Origin: Aliarcobacter lanthieri
GTDB lineage: Bacteria > Campylobacterota > Campylobacteria > Campylobacterales > Arcobacteraceae
Length of the DNA stretch: 64,000 nucleotides
Direction of reading: 5' to 3'
Assembly (NCBI RefSeq): GCF_013201625.1
Contig: NZ_CP053839.1
Location: forward strand, 1,798,001 to 1,862,000
Below, piece by piece: positions 22,385-31,689 of this stretch (positions within the stretch are counted from its first letter, which is position 1; each line of letters begins with the position of its first letter). The translations under genes were made by a program, and so were the position numbers. A model generated the notes under the pieces. It was given only the letters and a program-made list of their open reading frames with translations. It was not told the DNA's origin and made no database searches.

Positions 22385-24595
22385 TTATAAACTTTTATAC
22401 TCAAAAATAAATTCATCTTTAAAGTCTATTTTTACAATTCCACCTTTTTTTAATTTTCCAAATAAAATTTCATCTGTTAAAATATTTTTAATTCTTTCAG
22501 AAATTACTCTATTTAAAGGTCTTGCTCCCATTGATTTATCATAACCTAATATTGCTAATTCATCTTTGGCTTTTTTACTAATTTCTATTTTTATCTTTTT
22601 ATCTTCAAGTTTTTGTTCTAAATCTTCTATAAACTTACCAACAACTTTTGAAACAATTTCTAAAGATAAACTATCAAAAGCAACAACACTATCAAGTCTA
22701 TTTCTAAATTCAGGAGCAAAAAATTTATTTATTGCTTTATTTTCATTTAATTTATCATTTTTTGCAAAGCCCATAACATTAGCTTCAGTTGCACCTAAAT
22801 TTGAAGTCATAATTAATATAATATTTTGAAAATCTGCTTTATTCCCACTATTATCAGTCAATTCTGCATTATCCATAACTTGAAGTAAAATAGACATTAG
22901 ATCTGGATGAGCTTTTTCAATCTCATCAAGTAATAATACAGAATGTGGGTGTTTTCTTATAGCTTCTGTTAAGAGACCACCTTTTTCATATCCTATGTAT
23001 CCAGCAGGAGCACCTATAAGTCTAGAAATAGTATGAGCTTCCATATATTCACTCATATCCAATCTTTCAAAATGTATACCTAATTGTAAAGACAATTCTC
23101 TTGCAACTTCTGTTTTCCCAACTCCGGTAGGACCAGTAAATAAAAAACTTCCTATTGGTTTTTTATCAAGCCCTAATCCAGCTTTATTTCGTTTTATTGC
23201 TTGAACTATTGTTGTAATAGCTTTGTCTTGTCCAAAAACTCTTTTTTGTATATTTTTCTCTAAGTTTCTCAATAAAGTCAAATCTGATTTTGTAGCACTT
23301 CTTTGTGGAATATGTGCCATTTTAGCAATAACTTCTTCAATATCTTTTGAACTTATTGTAATATTTGTTTCATTTTTTGTTTTTAAAGTTTTTGATAACT
23401 CTATTTTTTTAGCTGCTCCAACCTCATCTATTACATCTATTGCACAATCTGGTAAAAATCTATCTTGAATATACTTTTTACTAAGTTCAACTGCACTTAT
23501 TATTGAACTTTTAGAATATTTTACTTTATGATATTCTTCATATTTTGACTTTAATCCTTCTAAAATTAAAATAGAGTCTTCAACTGATGGTTCATTTATA
23601 TCAACTTTAGCAAATCTTCTACTAAGTGCTTTATCCTTAGAGAAATCATTTCTAAATTCTGCAAAAGTTGTAGCACCAATACACTTTAATTTTCCATTTG
23701 CTAAAAGAGGTTTTAGTATATTTGAAGCATCCATTGCACTTCCACCAACACTTCCAGCACCAACAATGGTATGAATTTCATCTATAAATAGTATTGCATT
23801 TGGAATTTTTGAAATCTCTTTGAGTAAAGACTTTAATTTTTTTTCAAAATCTCCTCTATATTTTGTACCAGCAACTAAAGATCCCATATCAAGTGAAAAA
23901 ACTTTCGATTCTTCTAAAAAAGGAGGAACTTCTTTATTAGCAATTTTCAAAGCTAAACCTTCAGCAATTGCAGTTTTACCAACTCCAGGCTCTCCCACTA
24001 AAAGAGGATTGTTTTTCTTTCGTCTTCCAAGAATTTCAATAACTCTTTCTAACTCTTTATCTCTTCCAATAACTGGGTCTATTTGACCTTTTTTTGCAAC
24101 ATTTACAAGTTCACTAGAATTTTGTTCTAAAATTTTATCATTTTCATTAGTATCTTCACTCTTTTCTTCATCATCTTTATGTGAAATTTCTTCTAAAATA
24201 TCAACTCTTTGAACTCCATATTTTTTTAATAAATATGTAGCATAAGCTTTTTCATCTTTTAAAATTGCAACAAACATATCTTCAACACTTGCATTTTGTT
24301 TTCCACTTCCTTGTGCATGTGCAACCATATATTCTATAGTTGAAGATAAAGCTAAAGTTTCTATTGGTTCATCTTTAACATCTTCAGGTAATTTTGGTGT
24401 ATTTTCATCAATATATTTTTTTAATTCTTCAAATAACTCTTTTGGATTAAGTCCTAAATCTATAAATAATCCTTCAATTGATAAATCATTTATTAACATT
24501 AAAAAAATATGTTCTACTGTCAAATACTCATGTTTATTAATCTTTGCATAACCTACAGCTTGTGCAAAGATATGTCTTAATTCTTTACTTATCAT
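22385..24595 (-). CDS. clpA: ATP-dependent Clp protease ATP-binding subunit ClpA
   Basis: Hexameric AAA+ unfoldase that feeds substrates to ClpP. The 736-residue product has an N-terminal Clp-N repeat domain (about 1-140), an acidic linker, a first AAA module with Walker A GEPGVGKT (201-208) and a LFIDEIHT Walker B, and a second AAA module with GPTGVGKTE and LLLDEIEKAH, followed by a C-terminal D2-small domain. It lacks the long middle coiled coil of ClpB. It starts one base after the clpS stop, and the pairing with clpS identifies it as ClpA rather than ClpC. Antisense ORFs inside it are shadows. Confidence 0.94.
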   Translation of the reverse strand: MISKELRHIFAQAVGYAKINKHEYLTVEHIFLMLINDLSIEGLFIDLGLNPKELFEELKKYIDENTPKLPEDVKDEPIETLALSSTIEYMVAHAQGSGKQNASVEDMFVAILKDEKAYATYLLKKYGVQRVDILEEISHKDDEEKSEDTNENDKILEQNSSELVNVAKKGQIDPVIGRDKELERVIEILGRRKKNNPLLVGEPGVGKTAIAEGLALKIANKEVPPFLEESKVFSLDMGSLVAGTKYRGDFEKKLKSLLKEISKIPNAILFIDEIHTIVGAGSVGGSAMDASNILKPLLANGKLKCIGATTFAEFRNDFSKDKALSRRFAKVDINEPSVEDSILILEGLKSKYEEYHKVKYSKSSIISAVELSKKYIQDRFLPDCAIDVIDEVGAAKKIELSKTLKTKNETNITISSKDIEEVIAKMAHIPQRSATKSDLTLLRNLEKNIQKRVFGQDKAITTIVQAIKRNKAGLGLDKKPIGSFLFTGPTGVGKTEVARELSLQLGIHFERLDMSEYMEAHTISRLIGAPAGYIGYEKGGLLTEAIRKHPHSVLLLDEIEKAHPDLMSILLQVMDNAELTDNSGNKADFQNIILIMTSNLGATEANVMGFAKNDKLNENKAINKFFAPEFRNRLDSVVAFDSLSLEIVSKVVGKFIEDLEQKLEDKKIKIEISKKAKDELAILGYDKSMGARPLNRVISERIKNILTDEILFGKLKKGGIVKIDFKDEFIFEYKSL

Positions 24596-24596
24596 A

Positions 24597-24896
24597 TTAT
24601 TCTTCTTCCATTACAGCTTTTAAAGGAAAGCCTTTATCTCTAGCCATTGTTTTTACTTGTGCAACTTTAGTACTAGCTATTTCATAAGTATAAACTCCAC
24701 AAAGTCCTTTTCCATTATTATGAACACTTAGCATTATAGCTTCAGCTTCATTTAGATTTTTTCTAAAAACTTTTATCAAAACATCAATTACAAAATCCAT
24801 AGTTGAATAATCATCATTCAGTAAAAAAACATTATATTTTTTTGGTTCTTGTAACTCTATTTCATCGCTTAATTCTACTTCTATTTCATTGCTCAC
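24597..24896 (-). CDS. clpS: ClpA adaptor protein ClpS
   Basis: A 99-residue adaptor that delivers N-end-rule substrates to ClpA. The family core is intact: the NDDYSTMDFVIDVL segment, whose Asp residues bind the substrate N-terminus, followed by HNNGKGLCGVY and the KAVMEEE C-terminal turn. It is immediately upstream of clpA, in the standard order. The gene is divergent from bioD across about 70 bp. Confidence 0.94.
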   Translation of the reverse strand: MSNEIEVELSDEIELQEPKKYNVFLLNDDYSTMDFVIDVLIKVFRKNLNEAEAIMLSVHNNGKGLCGVYTYEIASTKVAQVKTMARDKGFPLKAVMEEE

Positions 24897-24968
24897 ATTA
24901 AACCCTTATAATTTATGATAAAATCATTTTTTAAAAAACGTTGAATTATAACAAAAAAGAGATTATTT

Positions 24969-25601
24969 ATGAAAAATGAGCTAAAACCTTATAAAACTAT
25001 TTTTATAACTGCTACAAATACAGATGTTGGAAAAACTTATGCTTGTGAGAAATTTTTAAAATATTTTGCTAAGCAAGGATATAAAGTAGGATATTTCAAA
25101 CCATGTGAAACGGGAGTTATAAATAATAATCCACTTGATGGAAGTAAAATGTTTGAACTTACAAAAAAATTAAATCCAGAATTTCATACATTATCTATTA
25201 AAGATATTGTTCCTTATCAATTTGAGCTTCCTGCATCACCTTATGTAGCAAAACAAGATACATTTATAGATATAGAATTTTTAAAAAAGAAAAAAGAGTA
25301 TCTACAAAAGTTTTGTGATATTTTAATAATTGAAGGTGCTGGAGGATTGTTTGTACCTATAAAAAAAGATTTCTTTATGATTGACTTGATAAAAGAGTTT
25401 AATTGTAAAACATTTTTAATAACTCCTTCAAAACTTGGATGTATAAATGACACCCTACTTTCAATAGAAACTTTGAAAAATAAAAACTTAGATTTTGAGT
25501 TTTTTATAAATTTATATCAAGATATTGATAGTTTTGAAGAAGTTTCAAAACCATTTTTAATTGATTATTTTGGAAATTTAAACTTTTTACAAGCTATATA
25601 G
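24969..25601 (+). CDS. bioD: Dethiobiotin synthetase BioD
   Basis: ATP-dependent carboxylase that makes dethiobiotin from diaminopelargonic acid and CO2 in biotin biosynthesis. The 210-residue protein has the P-loop TNTDVGKT at 16-23, a FKPCETG substrate loop near residue 46, and EGAGGLFVPI near residue 118. No other biotin gene is adjacent. An imperfect 12-bp hairpin just downstream suggests a single-gene unit. Confidence 0.93.
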   Translation: MKNELKPYKTIFITATNTDVGKTYACEKFLKYFAKQGYKVGYFKPCETGVINNNPLDGSKMFELTKKLNPEFHTLSIKDIVPYQFELPASPYVAKQDTFIDIEFLKKKKEYLQKFCDILIIEGAGGLFVPIKKDFFMIDLIKEFNCKTFLITPSKLGCINDTLLSIETLKNKNLDFEFFINLYQDIDSFEEVSKPFLIDYFGNLNFLQAI

Positions 25602-25611
25602 CCCTAAAAAC

Positions 25612-25642
25612 AAGCTTTATCTATAATTATTAGATATAGCTT
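25612..25642 (+). terminator. Hairpin after bioD
   Basis: A 12-bp stem with one mismatch and a loop of about 7 bases, followed by an A/T-rich stretch. A plausible rho-independent terminator between bioD and the CoA-lyase cluster. Confidence 0.5.
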
Positions 25643-25676
25643 AAATTTATTTACTATTTTAAAAGATATAAAATTT

Positions 25677-25745
25677 ATTCATTTTAATTTGTGTATAACT
25701 TCTGTATTAGTTTTATGTATAATATCTTTTGTATATAAAATGAAT
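25677..25745 (+). promoter_or_regulatory. Promoter and possible operator of the CitE/mesaconyl-CoA cluster
   Basis: An extended -10 TGTATAAT lies at 25716-25723. Four TGTAT copies start at 25692, 25703, 25716 and 25730, spaced 11-14 bp. A 9-bp inverted repeat (25677-25685 and 25737-25745) brackets them. The regular spacing suggests regulator binding; no regulator gene is nearby. Confidence 0.4.
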
Positions 25746-25771
25746 TTGTAAAATATAGAAAGGTTGAAAAA

Positions 25772-26905
25772 ATGATGACTTCTGCTATTGATTTATCTAA
25801 ATTAACAGAAAACGATGATTTAACACCAGTATTAGGTGGTTATTGGCCAGGTATTCAAATATATTACCCACCAATTAAATATAATCCTCTTGATGGTTCT
25901 TACGAAACAATGGAACAAGCAAAATTAAGACTTCAAAAACATGCTTATAAAACAAAAGCTCATACAGTTTTATTTGATTTAGAAGATGGCTGTCGACAAA
26001 AAGCCATGAGTAGAGAGCTTCTAATTCAAGAGTTACCAAAATTCCCACCTAGAGATTTTCAAATAGCTGTAAGAATAAATCCTTTTAGAACTGAAGAATA
26101 TGAAGAGGATTTAAAAATGTTAAAACAAATACATCAATATATTGATGTGATAGTTTTAGCAAAAGCTGGAGAAGTTTATGGAAGTGCTGAAATAAGAGAC
26201 TTATCTTCTTGGTTAGTTTCTATTGGAAGTAAACTTACTATTCAACCAATTGTTGAACACCCAAAATCACTACAGATTGCAGATAGATTAATGGAACATT
26301 CAACAGTAAAACATATTGTATTTGGAATTCATGATTTTTCAAAAGCTATGGCATATAAAATAACTCCAAAAGGTTGGATTGATGAGTTACAAACATTCTT
26401 TAATATTCTTACAATGGAAGCAAGAATAAAAGGGAAAGGGGTAATTGGAGGAGTTGAAGTTTTACTTACACCACACTCTTTACCTGATAATTGTGTTGAA
26501 AAAAAAGATATTAGAAGATGGTTAGATTTACATGGAGATGAAGCTAGTAAGCATGTTTATGCTCATGCATTAAGAGAAAATGCTATGGGATTAACAGGAA
26601 AACAAGTTATTACTCCAAATCATATAAATATTTGTAAAGTTGCATTTACTCCATCTCCAAATGAAATTGAGAAAGATGTATCTATTTTAAAAGCTGCACT
26701 TGAAGCAGATGCACTTTTAAGTGGTGCTATAAGATATGAAGGTGAGATGTTAGACCCTCCAATGTTTGGAAAATCTTTACAAAATATTTTAAGAGCGTAT
26801 GCATTAAATAGTTTATCTAAAGAAGATGAATTATTTGCATTATCAGTTCTAAATAAAATGCCTCTACATACATTTAAAGAAAATTGGCCATACGGTCAGC
26901 TGTAA
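25772..26905 (+). CDS. HpcH/HpaI-CitE family CoA-ester lyase (first in cluster)
   Basis: A 377-residue TIM-barrel protein of the citrate lyase beta/malyl-CoA lyase family. Conserved positions are present: DLEDG (69-73), Arg101 in VRINP, acidic Glu162, Asp188 in FGIHDFS, and a late FTPSPNEI segment typical of CitE proteins near residue 303. All expected metal and substrate residues are kept, so it is probably catalytic. The likely reactions are cleavage or synthesis of beta-hydroxyacyl-CoA esters such as malyl-, methylmalyl- or citramalyl-CoA. Two in-frame ATGs open the gene after an AAAGG site. It is followed at 19 bp by the ligase-CitE fusion, so it heads an operon of four. Confidence 0.8.
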   Translation: MMTSAIDLSKLTENDDLTPVLGGYWPGIQIYYPPIKYNPLDGSYETMEQAKLRLQKHAYKTKAHTVLFDLEDGCRQKAMSRELLIQELPKFPPRDFQIAVRINPFRTEEYEEDLKMLKQIHQYIDVIVLAKAGEVYGSAEIRDLSSWLVSIGSKLTIQPIVEHPKSLQIADRLMEHSTVKHIVFGIHDFSKAMAYKITPKGWIDELQTFFNILTMEARIKGKGVIGGVEVLLTPHSLPDNCVEKKDIRRWLDLHGDEASKHVYAHALRENAMGLTGKQVITPNHINICKVAFTPSPNEIEKDVSILKAALEADALLSGAIRYEGEMLDPPMFGKSLQNILRAYALNSLSKEDELFALSVLNKMPLHTFKENWPYGQL

Positions 26906-26924
26906 TATAACAAGGAGTTTTATA

Positions 26925-29444
26925 ATGAGTCAAACAGTTAAATTAGAAGTACCAGAATTTTTAAATATTGGTGTCGCTTGTACAAGCAAACATATAGGTA
27001 CAAACAAAGAAAATAGTGTAGCTATGATAATTGAAGATGATAAACTTGGTACTGATACAATCACTTATAAAGATTTATCTAAAAAATCAGATCAAGTAGC
27101 AAACTTTTTTACAGGTATAGGGTTAGAACCAAGAGATAGAGTTTTGGTTTGTTTAAAAAACTCTTTAGCATATCCAATTTCATTTTTTGGGGTTATGAAA
27201 GCAGGAATTATAGCAGTACCTACTTCAACACTTTTAAGTGGAAGTGAAGTTAAATATCTTGCAGAAGATTCTCAAGCAAAAGCTATTGTTATGAGTGCAA
27301 CTATGTATGAGAATTTAGTTCCATATTTAGAAAATCTTGATAATTTAAAAACTATTGTTGTTGCAGGAGTTGATAGTGTTGAAGATTTTAAAGCACCAAA
27401 AGGTATAAATGTTTATGCTTTAAATCAAATATTTAAAAATATAGATGAAACACCAAATCACTACAATTCAAAATCAGGGGAACCTGCTTATTTAGTATAT
27501 ACATCAGGAACAACTGGTTATCCAAAAGGTGTTTTACATTCTCACCGTTCACTAGTAGGAAGAAAACCTGCAACTGATTACTGGTTTAATTTTAAAGAGA
27601 ATGACAGAATTATGCACTCTGGAAAATTCAATTGGACTTATGTTTTAGGTTCAGCTTTAATGGATCCTTTATATAATGGACATACTGTTATTGCTTATGA
27701 GGGGGCAAATGATGCATCAACATGGATTAATTTGATTAAAAAACATGAATGTACAATATTTATTGGAGTTCCAACAATATATAGACAAATTATCCAAAAA
27801 ACAGATTTTAAACTTGAAGATTGTCCAAGCTTAAGATATTGTATGAGTGCGGGAGAACATTTATCTGATGAAATGCTTGGTCTTTGGAGAGAAAGATTTA
27901 AACAAGATATATATGAAGCTATTGGTATGAGTGAATGTTCTTACTATATTTCACACTCTATTTATAATCCTATTCGTCCAGGTAGTGCTGGTTTCCCTCA
28001 ACCAGGTCATATTGTAAAACTTTTAGATCCTGAAACTTTAGAAGAAGTTGGAGTTGAAGAAGAAGGGATGATTTGTATTGGTGAAGATGATCCAGGATTA
28101 TTCTTAGAATATTGGCAATTAGAAGAAGAAACAGCAAAATCAAGACATGATGGATATTTCTTTACAGGAGATTATGCAAGACGAGATAAAGATGGTTATA
28201 TCTGGTTTATAGGAAGAAAAGATGACATTATCAATACATTTGGATTTAGAGTAAGTCCACATGAAATTGAAAGAGTTGTAAAAACTCATCCTGATGTTGC
28301 TGATTGTGTTGCTTTTGGTTTAGATATTGAGAAAGATAAAACTTTAGTTGCTATTGCTGTTATTGGACACTCACCAATTAGCAAAGAGAAAGAAGAAGAA
28401 ATTTTAAAATTCTCTCAAAATAATTTAGCAAAATACAAAGCTCCAAAAAGAATATTTACAATGACAGATTATCCTAGAACAAAAAATGGAAAAGTTCTTA
28501 GAAAACAACTAGTAAAAGATTTACATGATTTAGAAAGAGCCGTTGTAAAAGGTGAAGAAATTATTGAATATAAGGCTAGAAGATCAATGATTTTAGTACC
28601 AGCGTATAACAAACACAATGTAGAAAAAGCAAAATCTATATTGGCTGATACTGTTATTTTCGATTTAGAAGCTATCTTATCTGAACAAAGAGAAGTAGGA
28701 CGAGAAACTTTAAAAGAAGTATTTAAAGAGTTTAATTCAAATTTTGGAGAGAGTGAAAGAGTTTTAAGAATAAATAATCTTAGAACAGAAGATATAAAAA
28801 AAGATTTAGATTTGGCAAAAGAATTAGAAATAGATGGTTTATTATTTTCTAAAATTGATTCAAAGGAAGATGTGTTAGAAGCAGTTAAATTAATAAATGA
28901 AGTAAATCCAAATCTTACACTTATGGTTATGATTGAAACTCCTTTATCTGTTTTAAATATACAAAAAATTTGTGCAGCTAGTCAAAAAGTTGAAGTTGTT
29001 GTAGTTGGTTCAAATAAATTAGCAAATAGACTTCAAATAGATATAAAAAGAGGTTCTAAAGCAATTGTTACATATCTATCGCAAATAGCATTAGCTGCTA
29101 AAGCTTATGGAAAAACGGTAATAGATGGACCACACTTTGATGTTCATGATGAATTTGCTTGTGAAGACTCTACAAAAGATGCATTTAATTTAGGATTTGA
29201 TGGAAAATCATTAGTTCATCCAGTACAAATTGAATATATAAATGATATCTTTACTCCAAAACAAAGTGAAGTTGAAGATTATGAAGATATGATTGAAAAA
29301 TATGAAGAGGCTACAAGAGAAGGTAAAGAAGTTATATTACACAATAACAAACTTGTAGATGCATCAAGAATTAAATGGGCTAGAAAGATGATTAAGTTAT
29401 ATGAAACTTATAAAGCTTTAGGGCAAAATCTATTTAATAAATAA
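26925..29444 (+). CDS. Acyl-CoA ligase (ANL family) fused to a CitE-like domain
   Basis: A rare two-domain protein of 839 residues. Residues 1-535 form an adenylate-forming acyl-CoA synthetase: P-loop YTSGTTGYPKG (192-202), IGMSE near 333, FTGD with Asp415, IGRKDD near 428, and the catalytic lysine in NGKVLRK (Lys522). Residues 550-825 form a citrate-lyase-beta-like barrel with Arg614 and Glu670 retained. However, the usual DLED is DLEA (579-582), and the second metal-binding Asp is Lys697 in a GSNKL motif, so this half may be inactive or altered. In context the ligase may activate mesaconate, citramalate or propionate. The acid is not identifiable from sequence. An AAGGAG site precedes the ATG. 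Confidence 0.82.
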   Translation: MSQTVKLEVPEFLNIGVACTSKHIGTNKENSVAMIIEDDKLGTDTITYKDLSKKSDQVANFFTGIGLEPRDRVLVCLKNSLAYPISFFGVMKAGIIAVPTSTLLSGSEVKYLAEDSQAKAIVMSATMYENLVPYLENLDNLKTIVVAGVDSVEDFKAPKGINVYALNQIFKNIDETPNHYNSKSGEPAYLVYTSGTTGYPKGVLHSHRSLVGRKPATDYWFNFKENDRIMHSGKFNWTYVLGSALMDPLYNGHTVIAYEGANDASTWINLIKKHECTIFIGVPTIYRQIIQKTDFKLEDCPSLRYCMSAGEHLSDEMLGLWRERFKQDIYEAIGMSECSYYISHSIYNPIRPGSAGFPQPGHIVKLLDPETLEEVGVEEEGMICIGEDDPGLFLEYWQLEEETAKSRHDGYFFTGDYARRDKDGYIWFIGRKDDIINTFGFRVSPHEIERVVKTHPDVADCVAFGLDIEKDKTLVAIAVIGHSPISKEKEEEILKFSQNNLAKYKAPKRIFTMTDYPRTKNGKVLRKQLVKDLHDLERAVVKGEEIIEYKARRSMILVPAYNKHNVEKAKSILADTVIFDLEAILSEQREVGRETLKEVFKEFNSNFGESERVLRINNLRTEDIKKDLDLAKELEIDGLLFSKIDSKEDVLEAVKLINEVNPNLTLMVMIETPLSVLNIQKICAASQKVEVVVVGSNKLANRLQIDIKRGSKAIVTYLSQIALAAKAYGKTVIDGPHFDVHDEFACEDSTKDAFNLGFDGKSLVHPVQIEYINDIFTPKQSEVEDYEDMIEKYEEATREGKEVILHNNKLVDASRIKWARKMIKLYETYKALGQNLFNK

Positions 29445-29453
29445 GGAGCAAAT

Positions 29454-30512
29454 GTGTCAAAGATTAATTTTGGTAACTATTTTGAAGATTTTAAAATTGG
29501 TCAAAAAATAGTTCATCCACTTCCAAGAACAATTAGTGAGGGAGATGTATCTTTATACATCGCCTTTACTGGTTCAAGATTTGCTTTACACTCTAGTGAT
29601 GTTGTAGCTAAACAAATTGGATATGAAAAAAGACCAATAGATGATATTTTAATGTTTCATTTAACATTTGGAAAAAGTGTTCAAGATATATCTTTAAATG
29701 CTATTGCAAATTTAGGGTATGCTGAAATTTCATTTGCTAATCCTGTCTTTGTAGGAGATACAGTAAGTATGACTTCTACAGTAGTTGGATTAAAAGAGAA
29801 TTCAAATGGTAAAAGTGGTGTTGTATATGTTCATTCTATAGGAGTAAATCAATATGGAAATGAAGTTTTAAATTTTAAAAGATGGGTTATGGTACATAAA
29901 AAAGATCATAATACAAAAACTAGTATAAATGAAGTTCCAACTTTTGAAAAAGCAACACCTATTTTAGATAGTATTAATATTCCAACAATAAAAGTAGTTG
30001 ATACAGATGCTACTGGAGGTAAATATTTTTTTGAAGATTATGAAGTAGGAGAAAGACTAAACCATCCAGAAGGTATTACAGTAGATAACAGTGATCATAC
30101 TTTAGCTACAAAACTTTATCAAAATAATGCAAAAGTACACTTCAATGACCATATGATGAAATCAACTCCTATGGGTCAAAGATTAATGTATGGAGGGATT
30201 GTTATATCTATGGCAAGAGCAATATCTTTTAATGGACTACAAAATGCTCAATGGGTATATTCAATAAATAGTGGAAGTCATTGTAATCCTACATATGCAG
30301 GAGATACAATATATGCTTATACAGAAGTTTTAGAAACAATTAATCATAAAAGAGAAGATTTAGGTCTTTTAAGACTTAGAACTATTGCATTAAAAAATCA
30401 AACTCCAAATGAGATTGAAAATGCAAAAGACGAAGATGGTAAATACTTACCAAATGTTATTCTAGATTTGGATTACACGGTTGTAATACCAAAAAAAATT
30501 ACAAAAAATTAA
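29454..30512 (+). CDS. mch: Mesaconyl-CoA hydratase (beta-methylmalyl-CoA dehydratase), double-hotdog MaoC type
   Basis: A 352-residue protein with two MaoC-like hotdog halves (about 1-150 and 185-350). Several blocks match what I know of Rhodobacter/haloarchaeal Mch: PRTISEGDVSLY (24-35), SLNAIANLGYA near 80, RWVMVHKKD near 143, a FFEDYEVGE block near 191, LYQNNAKVHFN near 218, and AGDTIYAY near 279. The enzyme interconverts erythro-beta-methylmalyl-CoA and mesaconyl-CoA. The start is GTG with an AAGGAG site 6 bases upstream. Flanked by CitE-type lyases, it points to methylmalyl/mesaconyl-CoA chemistry. Confidence 0.85.
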   Translation: MSKINFGNYFEDFKIGQKIVHPLPRTISEGDVSLYIAFTGSRFALHSSDVVAKQIGYEKRPIDDILMFHLTFGKSVQDISLNAIANLGYAEISFANPVFVGDTVSMTSTVVGLKENSNGKSGVVYVHSIGVNQYGNEVLNFKRWVMVHKKDHNTKTSINEVPTFEKATPILDSINIPTIKVVDTDATGGKYFFEDYEVGERLNHPEGITVDNSDHTLATKLYQNNAKVHFNDHMMKSTPMGQRLMYGGIVISMARAISFNGLQNAQWVYSINSGSHCNPTYAGDTIYAYTEVLETINHKREDLGLLRLRTIALKNQTPNEIENAKDEDGKYLPNVILDLDYTVVIPKKITKN

Positions 30513-30532
30513 ATTTAAGAAAAGGATAAATT

Positions 30533-31516
30533 ATGACACACCCAAGAGAAGCTTTATTTGAATCTGGTAAATCTTTACCAATTATTCCAACTTGTGAACA
30601 CTTTGCAGGAAGTGAAAAACTAATCCTAAAAGGTTTTGAAATGCAAAAAAAGTTAGGACCTGTTTTTGATATTACTTGTGATTGTGAAGATGGTGCAGAA
30701 ACTGGTAAAGAAGTTGAACATGCAAATATGATAGTTAGAGTTGTAAATTCTGATGAAAATCCATATAAAATGGCTGGTACTAGAATACATGACCACTCTC
30801 ATCCAGATTGGAGACAAGATGTTGATATATTAGTTGCAGGAGCTGGAGAAAATTTAGCTTATATCACTTTACCAAAATCTACTTGTTATGAAGATGCAAA
30901 AACTCAAATTGAATATATTCAAAAAGTAGCTAAAGAGTCTGGAATAAAACGAGAGATTCCAATTCACGTTCTAATAGAAACTCATGGAGCATTACAAGAT
31001 GTTGAAAAAATTGCAACTTTACCTTGGTTACAAGTTTTAGATTTTGGTTTAATGGATTTTGTTTCAGGATACCAAGGAGCAATTCCAGCAATTAATATGA
31101 GAAGTCCAGGACAATTTGAACATAGACTTATAGGTGCTGCAAAAGCAAGAGTTGCACAAGCTGCTATTCAAAATTGTGTAATTCCTTGTCATAATGTAAC
31201 TTTAGACCTAAAAAATCCATATCAAACTTATAAAGATGCAGAAAGAGCAAGAAATGAGTTTGGATTTATGAGAATGTGGTCAATTTATCCAACACAAGTA
31301 CAAGCTATTGTTGATGCTATGAAACCAGACTTTACAGAACTTGAAGCTGCACAAAATATATTAATAAAAGCTCAAGATGCTGAGTGGGGACCTATTCAAT
31401 ATGATGGAGAATTACACGATAGAGCAACTTATAGATATTTTTGGGAATTAGTTCAAAGAGCTAAATTTTCAGGTGTTAAATTACAAGATATTGTAGAAAC
31501 AAGATTTTTTTCTTAA
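30533..31516 (+). CDS. CitE-family lyase, probable malyl-/beta-methylmalyl-CoA lyase
   Basis: A 327-residue CoA-ester lyase. Visible active-site elements are DCEDG (50-54), Arg84 in GTRIHD, Glu149 in LIETHGAL and Asp175 in FGLMDFVSG, all intact. A long insertion around GAIPAINMRSPGQF separates it from classic Mcl1. Placed directly after mesaconyl-CoA hydratase (20-bp gap), the best guess is condensation or cleavage of glyoxylate with propionyl-CoA or acetyl-CoA, or of citramalyl-CoA to pyruvate and acetyl-CoA. Substrate choice cannot be settled by reading. It is the last gene before a strong terminator. Confidence 0.75.
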   Translation: MTHPREALFESGKSLPIIPTCEHFAGSEKLILKGFEMQKKLGPVFDITCDCEDGAETGKEVEHANMIVRVVNSDENPYKMAGTRIHDHSHPDWRQDVDILVAGAGENLAYITLPKSTCYEDAKTQIEYIQKVAKESGIKREIPIHVLIETHGALQDVEKIATLPWLQVLDFGLMDFVSGYQGAIPAINMRSPGQFEHRLIGAAKARVAQAAIQNCVIPCHNVTLDLKNPYQTYKDAERARNEFGFMRMWSIYPTQVQAIVDAMKPDFTELEAAQNILIKAQDAEWGPIQYDGELHDRATYRYFWELVQRAKFSGVKLQDIVETRFFS

Positions 31517-31526
31517 TATAAAAGAT

Positions 31527-31568
31527 AAAAAAGCTACTCTTTTTTAGTGGGTAGCTTTTTTTATTTTT
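31527..31568 (+). terminator. Strong rho-independent terminator ending the CitE/mch operon
   Basis: A 13-bp stem (arms 31527-31539 and 31549-31561, one G-T pair) with a 9-base loop and a run of T. It separates the four-gene cluster from the fumarase gene. Confidence 0.85.
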
Positions 31569-31689
31569 AATAAGCTTTTCTAAACTAAACAGTTTTGAAA
31601 AATATCCTAACATATAGCTTAGAAAAAGCCTATATTTAAAACTGCATTGATATAATTTCAAGGTTCACAAAACAAAAAAAGGAAAACTT

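Noticed and set aside
22566-24086. Three plus-strand ORFs of 81-88 codons
   Set aside because: Antisense shadows within clpA.
31476-31661. 61-codon minus-strand ORF
   Set aside because: Spans the terminator of the CitE/mch operon and is Lys/Phe-rich low complexity; no ribosome site.
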